A stretch of DNA of 9,790 bases from Methanomicrobiales archaeon (GTDB lineage Archaea; Halobacteriota; Methanomicrobia; Methanomicrobiales; JACTUA01). The position numbers and the translations under genes were made by a program. This document shows, piece by piece, positions 5,782 to 9,790 of the stretch. Location: contig JAJRCP010000059.1 in NCBI GenBank assembly GCA_028678885.1, positions 1 to 9,790 of the forward strand, written 5' to 3'. Every line of letters starts with the position of its first letter. Position 1 is the stretch's first letter. A model generated the notes under the pieces. The model saw only the letters and a list, made by a program, of their open reading frames with translations, did no database searches and was not told the origin of the DNA.

Positions 5782-6468
5782 CTATCCCGATCTTCCTAAC
5801 ACCTTCACCATCAAACGGGCATTCTTAAGCATGTCATGATTGTTATTGAAAAAAACGTATACCCTCTCCGGCTTAACCCGATTTATCTCTGCTGCAATCT
5901 CCTGAAGTTCAGCCCTGCGATAGGCATGCTGGTACCAATCCTCCCTCCCATGCATACGGAGATAGATGGTATCCCCATGAAAGATCCTTTTCTTGAAATC
6001 GGGTGAATCGACAGAGACGACCACCAACGACTCCTGCAAGCGAGCACACAGATCGTCATCCCCGAGTTGGGTGGAATCTCTCAATTCCAGTGCCACCTTC
6101 TCCTTCATATCTATATTTTTAAAAAATGCCAGCAGCCGGTCGGTATCCTGATACCGGGGTGGCGCCTGGAAAAGGTAATAATCGATGAGCTCATCTAAGG
6201 GTTGAAATCGCTCTCTGAAACGCCCCCAAATTTCCAGTGCTCTCTCATTGAACCGGTGGATGTGGGTGATGGAACGATGCACTTTCACACCCCACCGGAA
6301 ACTTGCCCCTCTATCTCTCCAGTTCCGAACATAGGTATCAAAAGGGAACCTGTAGAAACTGGCATTCAACTCCACTGCGTTCAGCCCGGAATTCATCACG
6401 TACCAATCAAGAGTCCCTCCAAGATTCCAATCATAGGACCAACCACTCGTCCCTACAAAGGTCTCCAT
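5782..6468 (-). CDS. DUF72 / YecE-like protein
   Basis: The 228-residue protein belongs to DUF72, a TIM-barrel family of unsettled biochemical function that often carries conserved acidic and aromatic pocket residues. Visible family marks are 'VGTSGWSY' at residues 5-12, 'NAVELNASFYRFP' at 30-42, 'VKVHRSITHI' in the middle, 'VALELRDST', and 'YVFFNNNHDMLKNA' near 204-217. It is slightly shorter than many homologues but both ends look complete. The start at 6468 has GAGG (6473-6476) close upstream, and a CTATATAG box at 6501-6508 suits a leader of roughly 11 nt, so the gene has its own promoter. It sits between glutamate dehydrogenase (81 bp downstream) and the arc operon. The context gives no functional clue. 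Confidence 0.9.
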   Translation of the reverse strand: METFVGTSGWSYDWNLGGTLDWYVMNSGLNAVELNASFYRFPFDTYVRNWRDRGASFRWGVKVHRSITHIHRFNERALEIWGRFRERFQPLDELIDYYLFQAPPRYQDTDRLLAFFKNIDMKEKVALELRDSTQLGDDDLCARLQESLVVVSVDSPDFKKRIFHGDTIYLRMHGREDWYQHAYRRAELQEIAAEINRVKPERVYVFFNNNHDMLKNARLMVKVLGRSG

Positions 6469-6500
6469 CCATCCTCGAAACCCGCCTTTGATTTTTCATC

Positions 6501-6508
6501 CTATATAG
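6501..6508 (-). promoter_or_regulatory. TATA box of the DUF72 gene
   Basis: CTATATAG, a self-complementary TATA element, is centred about 37 bp before the start codon. A start of transcription near 6479 would leave a short leader including the GAGG ribosome-binding site. Confidence 0.5.
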
Positions 6509-6578
6509 ATATGGGAGAAGGGTCTATCGTTCCTATAATTCCTTCTTATCCAATCTGGCCCCACGAATGGGAATTTGA

Positions 6579-6586
6579 TAAAAAAT
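6579..6586 (-). terminator. Putative oligo-T terminator of the arcBA unit
   Basis: On the minus strand six consecutive T (6585-6580) lie about 42 bp after the arginine deiminase stop and before the DUF72 promoter. They are the only clear T-run in that gap. Confidence 0.4.
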
Positions 6587-6627
6587 GATATTACGTCGTC
6601 TAAGCCCTTTGCTGTACTGCCTAAAGA

Positions 6628-7926
6628 TTACCTTCTTTGGAGTACGCAGGTCATGCAGTGGGCGGCTCCATATCCTCCGGTAAGATTCTCCAGGATGACA
6701 GGGTATGCATCAATACCGTGGCGATAAATCTCCTTTTTATGGGGGAAAAACTGCCCATCGAACAAGAGTTTCTGGTACTCCTTGGTCACTTGGGCGAGCA
6801 GGGCCTTATACCGGATGGGATCGAGATCTGCCTTTGCGGAAAGATTCGTAAGCATCCGCCGTATCACCCTATCTGTCTCCACCGAAAGGATGGTTCCATC
6901 CCGGATGCACAGAAAATTGGGGGCATAGGCCATCTGTTCGAGCGTGGTCAGATCGATGATATCAAAGCCTTTCTGTTTCATATAGGAGTGCAGATCCGTA
7001 GTGGATCTCTCCTTTTTGTACCTGCCCTTTCCCTCCCGATAGTAAATCTCTACGGTTGCCCGTTTCATCAGTAGTTCTGAGCCAACTACCACGCTAGGTG
7101 ATGCGAAATTGATGTAGGTATCGAGGTGCATGTTCACCATGGGATCATACTTCTCTCCCGATATCAGGGGATGGGTGGGCTGGTGAACCACCCCGAATTC
7201 ATCAAAGTCTGTTCCGCCGGAGAGGAGCTGGTCCACTCCTTCCTGATTGCTGCGGTCTCCGATCCCGATTAAGGCAAAATCTTTGAGGGGAATGAAATCA
7301 CCTCCCTCGAATATTCCCGGTGTACGGATCTCATGAAAGGACACCTTCATGATCTCCCAGAGAAAGCGGGTTATTGTTGTCTCGCGCTCTCGTTGCGGTT
7401 TTGCCATCCGGGTGAGGTACATTCCCTTATCTGTAACCACCTGTTGGTCTCGCATGAAATACAGGTTCGAGAGAGGTTCTCGTTCAGTAATATTCACATG
7501 CACCATCCGGGTGCCTTCCTCTCCCTGAAGATCGATCCGTGGATGTAGCAGGAGGATATTGAAAAAATGTCCTACATCCAGCAAAGGGATGCTCTTTTCA
7601 AATTCCCTCCAGGCAAGCTTCTTTTTCTGGGGATCCCCCGTGTATACCAAAGACTCGCGGGCTAGGTCGATCAGACGTCTCCGGACTTGGGGGTGATTAT
7701 CCGCAGCCAAAAGGATCTGATCCTTGAGCCGGAGCACCTTTACATCAAACTGCTGTCTGAGAACTTCCTCGAGGTTTGCATGTTCACGGCGTGCACCGTA
7801 ACGGCTGAAGGCCCTCTCGTAGAGCGAGGCAAAGGGTTCGAGGAGACCAAAAAACATCTCGATACCTGGCCGGTGAACAACGACGGTCTTCAAGGGCTCC
7901 CATTCCGCTCTGACCCGTACCTTCAT
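6628..7926 (-). CDS. arcA: Arginine deiminase
   Basis: Cytoplasmic hydrolase converting arginine to citrulline and ammonia, first step of the arginine deiminase pathway. The 432 residues match the family length. Conserved sites, with Pseudomonas aeruginosa counterparts recalled from knowledge, are Asp160 in 'NLYFMRD' (D166), 'MAKPQRERE' (174-182), Glu207-Gly-Gly-Asp210 in 'GIFEGGDF' (E224/D227), Arg225 in 'GIGDRS' (R243), His267 and Asp269 in 'MHLDTY' (H278/D280), and nucleophile Cys424 in 'HCMTC' (C406). The loop just before the cysteine reads TGGYGAAHC, and Tyr419 stands where the bacterial enzyme has Arg401, a mobile residue contacting substrate. This leaves some doubt on kinetics or exact guanidine substrate. 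Its ATG overlaps the stop of the carbamoyltransferase gene by 4 bp (ATGA), so translation is likely coupled. The operon partner and the neighbouring carbamate kinase strongly favour arginine deiminase over other amidinotransferase-fold enzymes. Confidence 0.9.
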   Translation of the reverse strand: MKVRVRAEWEPLKTVVVHRPGIEMFFGLLEPFASLYERAFSRYGARREHANLEEVLRQQFDVKVLRLKDQILLAADNHPQVRRRLIDLARESLVYTGDPQKKKLAWREFEKSIPLLDVGHFFNILLLHPRIDLQGEEGTRMVHVNITEREPLSNLYFMRDQQVVTDKGMYLTRMAKPQRERETTITRFLWEIMKVSFHEIRTPGIFEGGDFIPLKDFALIGIGDRSNQEGVDQLLSGGTDFDEFGVVHQPTHPLISGEKYDPMVNMHLDTYINFASPSVVVGSELLMKRATVEIYYREGKGRYKKERSTTDLHSYMKQKGFDIIDLTTLEQMAYAPNFLCIRDGTILSVETDRVIRRMLTNLSAKADLDPIRYKALLAQVTKEYQKLLFDGQFFPHKKEIYRHGIDAYPVILENLTGGYGAAHCMTCVLQRR

Positions 7927-8867
7927 GGGTTTTTTACACCCCTTTTGGGATGAATGAAGAATGCCAGGATTCCAGCTGCACCATGAAGTTTATTTTCCGC
8001 CTGTTGCCAGACCACTGACTGCGACCCTTCAATGACCTCATCAGTGATTTCAAGCCCCCGGTGGGCGGGAAGACAGTGCATTGCGATGGCATCCGGTGAA
8101 GCCTTCTTCACTAGGTCTTCATTAATCTGGTAGCCCCGGAAATCCCGTAATCGTTTCCCCTGCTCCTTTTCCTTGCCCATACTCACCCAGACATCCGTAT
8201 ACAAAACATCGGCCTCCAAAGCGGCCTCCGAAGGTTCTCTTGTTATGCTCAGGGATGCACCGCTATCTTCCTGCAGAGCACGAGCTCGCTGTATTATTTC
8301 GGCATGCGGTTCATATCCTTTCGGACAGGCGATTCTCATCTGTATGCCCGTGAGTGCCGTTCCAATGATGAGAGAGTTACATACGTTATTCCCATCCCCG
8401 ATATAAGCGAGCGTCAGACCGGACAGATCATGCTTCAGTTCCCGCAGGGTGAATATATCACTGATAACCTGGGTTGGGTGTTCGAGGTCGCTTAATGCAT
8501 TGATGACCGGGATGGCAGCGTATTTTTCCAATTGACAAAGGGTATCATGAGCATATACCCGGGCGATAATTCCATCCAGGTAAGATCCGAGGACCCGGGC
8601 CGTATCTTTTATCGGTTCACCCCGGCTTGCCTGTAGGTTATCTGTCTGAAGATAAAGCGCTTCACCTCCCAATCGATGGATTGCAGTCTCAAATCCAGTC
8701 CTTGTACGGGTGGATGGTTTTTCGAAAAGAAGTCCCAGAACAGTGGACTGAAGAGAGGTGAGATCTTCTCTATTGGTAATTTTCTTTTTGTATCCTTCTA
8801 TCAGCTGTAAGATTGAACTGAGCTCCTCGCTGGAGATATCGAATAAGGAAAGTAAAGATCGGGTCAT
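7923..8867 (-). CDS. arcB: Ornithine carbamoyltransferase, probably catabolic
   Basis: Cytoplasmic trimeric transferase. In the arginine deiminase pathway it phosphorolyses citrulline to ornithine and carbamoyl phosphate; the same family makes citrulline in arginine synthesis (argF). At 314 residues it is full length. Carbamoyl phosphate site: STRTR (52-56) and HPTQ (130-133). Ornithine domain: DGNNVCNSL (158-166), the mobile SMG loop in 'TDVWVSMGKEKE', HCLP (264-267) with the active Cys265, and 'ENKLHGAAG' near the C-terminus. Sequence alone does not separate anabolic from catabolic forms. The overlapping arginine deiminase gene and divergent carbamate kinase argue for catabolic use, though one enzyme may serve both. 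The ATG at 8867 has GGAAGGA about 7 nt upstream. Confidence 0.93.
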   Translation of the reverse strand: MTRSLLSLFDISSEELSSILQLIEGYKKKITNREDLTSLQSTVLGLLFEKPSTRTRTGFETAIHRLGGEALYLQTDNLQASRGEPIKDTARVLGSYLDGIIARVYAHDTLCQLEKYAAIPVINALSDLEHPTQVISDIFTLRELKHDLSGLTLAYIGDGNNVCNSLIIGTALTGIQMRIACPKGYEPHAEIIQRARALQEDSGASLSITREPSEAALEADVLYTDVWVSMGKEKEQGKRLRDFRGYQINEDLVKKASPDAIAMHCLPAHRGLEITDEVIEGSQSVVWQQAENKLHGAAGILAFFIHPKRGVKNP

Positions 8868-8882
8868 TTATATTCCTTCCAG

Positions 8883-8914
8883 CAAGGGTGCCTTGTTCAA
8901 ATCCCACCAAGGGT
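8883..8914 (-). promoter_or_regulatory. Alternative hairpins in the arcB leader
   Basis: In the arcB mRNA sense, CCTTG (8912-8908) can pair with CAAGG (8895-8891) across 12 nt, or that same CAAGG can pair with the next CCTTG (8887-8883) across CAC. The two stems exclude each other, and the second one stops just before the GGAAGGA ribosome-binding site. Both lie inside the transcript if it starts near 8920, as the TATA box at 8941-8949 predicts. A role in control of translation is inferred. Confidence 0.35.
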
Positions 8915-8940
8915 ATATCGAAGATATCGCGCTATTCAGG

Positions 8941-8949
8941 GTATTATAC
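8941..8949 (-). promoter_or_regulatory. Putative TATA box of the arcBA unit
   Basis: The minus strand reads CGTATAATA, giving an expected transcription start near 8920 and a leader of roughly 50 nt. A second candidate, GATATACCC near 8912-8920, would give a much shorter leader. Confidence 0.4.
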
Positions 8950-8971
8950 GCCAAATCCGTTCCTCATTTGA

Positions 8972-8991
8972 TATTCACCGAATTATTCACC
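8972..8991. repeat. Tandem direct repeat TATTCACC, 12-bp period
   Basis: TATTCACC occurs at 8972-8979 and 8984-8991, with GAAT between the copies. The second copy ends about 4 bp before the arcC TATA box, overlapping the BRE position. This placement is usual for activator or repressor half-sites in archaeal promoters. The regulator is unknown. Confidence 0.45.
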
Positions 8992-8995
8992 ATGC

Positions 8996-9009
8996 TATAA
9001 ATATTTATA
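8996..9009. promoter_or_regulatory. arcC TATA box within a perfect 14-bp palindrome
   Basis: TATAAATATTTATA is its own reverse complement. As TATAAATA (8996-9003) on the plus strand it predicts transcription of arcC near 9025, with a leader of about 22 nt carrying GGGAG. Being symmetric, it could also load the polymerase in the opposite direction. Confidence 0.6.
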
Positions 9010-9046
9010 TTCCCCATTAGCGCTCCACAGATGCAGGGAGTTTGTG

Positions 9047-9790
9047 ATGAAGAAAAAAATTTTGGTCGCACTGGGGGGAAATGCGATCCTGAAACACCGG
9101 GAGAAGGGGACAGCGGAAGAACAGTTCTACAATGTCCACGAAGCCTGTTCCCACCTTGTTGAGTTGGTCGAAGCCCATGACCGCATGATCCTAACCCACG
9201 GAAATGGACCTCAGGTAGGAGATATTCTGTTGCAGAATGAGATCTCCCGGCATCTGCTCCCTCCGATGCCTCTGGATGTCTGCGGTGCAGAAAGCCAGGG
9301 AATGATCGGGTATATGATCCAGCAATCCATGCTCAATGTTCTGCAGAAAGCAGGAATACATGCCTCTGTCGTAACCCTTCTAACTCAGACCCTGGTATCC
9401 CGTGATGATCCAGCATTCTTGCACCCAGGGAAGCCAGTGGGGCCTTTTTATACCGCCATGGAGGCTGCAAAACTGCGATCAGAACGTGGCTGGACAATCG
9501 TGAATGATAGCGGAAGAGGATTCAGGAGAGTGGTCCCTTCCCCCAGGCCTCTGGCCATCATCGAAGAGGAAGCGATCAAAAATGCCTTTGATGCGGGAGC
9601 AATTGTTATCGCGGGAGGAGGTGGAGGAATTCCTGTCGTGAAAGATAAGAAGGGAAATCTCTGGGGTGTGGAAGCAGTGATCGATAAGGATCACGCAGCA
9701 GCGCTCATCGCCACACTGGTGGGAGCAGAAATCCTTCTCATCCTCACGGATATAGAGAAAGTGGCTCTGAATTACAGAAAATTGGATGAG
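9047..9790 (+). CDS. arcC: Carbamate kinase, 3'-truncated by the window end
   Basis: Cytoplasmic amino-acid-kinase-fold enzyme that transfers the phosphate of carbamoyl phosphate to ADP, giving ATP, CO2 and ammonia, the energy-yielding last step of the pathway. The 248 codons visible are about four fifths of the usual 310 or so residues. Motifs in order are LGGNA (9-13), THGNGPQVG (50-58), 'AESQGMIGYM' (81-90), 'GKPVGPFY' (128-135), 'RGFRRVVPSP' (157-166), AGGGGGIPV (189-197) and 'AVIDKD' with Lys214 and Asp215. These distinguish carbamate kinase from acetylglutamate and aspartate kinases. ATG at 9047 is chosen for the GGGAG (9036-9040) 6 nt upstream; the GTG directly before it is in frame but less well spaced. 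The gene is divergent from arcBA and shares its control region. Confidence 0.93.
   Translation, partial: MKKKILVALGGNAILKHREKGTAEEQFYNVHEACSHLVELVEAHDRMILTHGNGPQVGDILLQNEISRHLLPPMPLDVCGAESQGMIGYMIQQSMLNVLQKAGIHASVVTLLTQTLVSRDDPAFLHPGKPVGPFYTAMEAAKLRSERGWTIVNDSGRGFRRVVPSPRPLAIIEEEAIKNAFDAGAIVIAGGGGGIPVVKDKKGNLWGVEAVIDKDHAAALIATLVGAEILLILTDIEKVALNYRKLDE

Larger units (their letters stand above)
8868..9046. promoter_or_regulatory. Divergent arcBA / arcC control region
   Basis: The 179-bp gap separates the minus-strand arcB start from the plus-strand arcC start. It holds a TATA box for each direction, a 12-bp-spaced direct repeat, CAAGGGT repeats that can form alternative hairpins in the arcB leader, and the palindromic TATA element at 8996-9009. 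This layout fits joint control of the whole pathway from one region. No regulator gene lies in the window. Confidence 0.6.

Noticed and set aside
8891..8908. tRNA T-arm-like string containing GTTCAAATCCCACC in the arc control region
   Set aside because: The 5' half needed for the T-stem is absent (CCTTG instead of GTGGG), and the expected tRNA body upstream is the arcB coding region. A chance resemblance is more likely.
1..9790. CRISPR array, insertion sequence or intact mobile element
   Set aside because: No regularly spaced repeats, transposase motifs or terminal inverted repeats were seen on either strand.

Overview
The window looks like a chromosomal segment of a methanogenic euryarchaeon, most likely of the Methanomicrobiales type. 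This is inferred from an M52-family [NiFe]-hydrogenase maturation peptidase, a lipoprotein with an ISGC lipobox followed by a Ser/Thr/Pro-rich linker, TATA-box promoters placed about 25 bp before short or absent leaders, and a decayed type II tRNA-Leu of archaeal style. The species cannot be named from the sequence alone.

Layout. Bases 1-380 (+) hold the C-terminal part of a hydrogenase maturation protease. It converges on a 590-residue thiamine-diphosphate (ThDP) enzyme with an N-terminal rubredoxin domain (426-2198, -). Bases 2199-4085 are an AT-rich, gene-poor stretch. It contains a strong 20-bp dyad upstream of the ThDP gene, an eroded tRNA-Leu(TAA), an orphan lipoprotein (2937-3611, +), a large inverted repeat, and a 36-residue Cys/His-rich mini-protein (3816-3926, +). 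A minus-strand block follows: small heat shock protein (4086-4409), glutamate dehydrogenase (4453-5700) and a DUF72/YecE-like protein (5782-6468).

The right end is a complete arginine deiminase pathway. Ornithine carbamoyltransferase and arginine deiminase form an overlapping minus-strand pair (8867 to 6628, ATGA junction). Carbamate kinase is transcribed divergently from 9047 and runs off the window end. Together they would convert arginine to citrulline and ammonia, citrulline plus phosphate to ornithine and carbamoyl phosphate, and carbamoyl phosphate plus ADP to ATP, CO2 and ammonia. Glutamate dehydrogenase is a nearby ammonia-linked enzyme, so nitrogen and amino-acid metabolism is the theme of this half.

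The least ordinary parts are the tRNA-Leu fossil, the unlisted 36-residue CxxC protein, the rubredoxin-ThDP fusion with its upstream dyad, and the arc divergent promoter with its repeats and mutually exclusive hairpins. I see no CRISPR array, no intact mobile element and no rRNA. No wholly new multi-gene system is demonstrable here.
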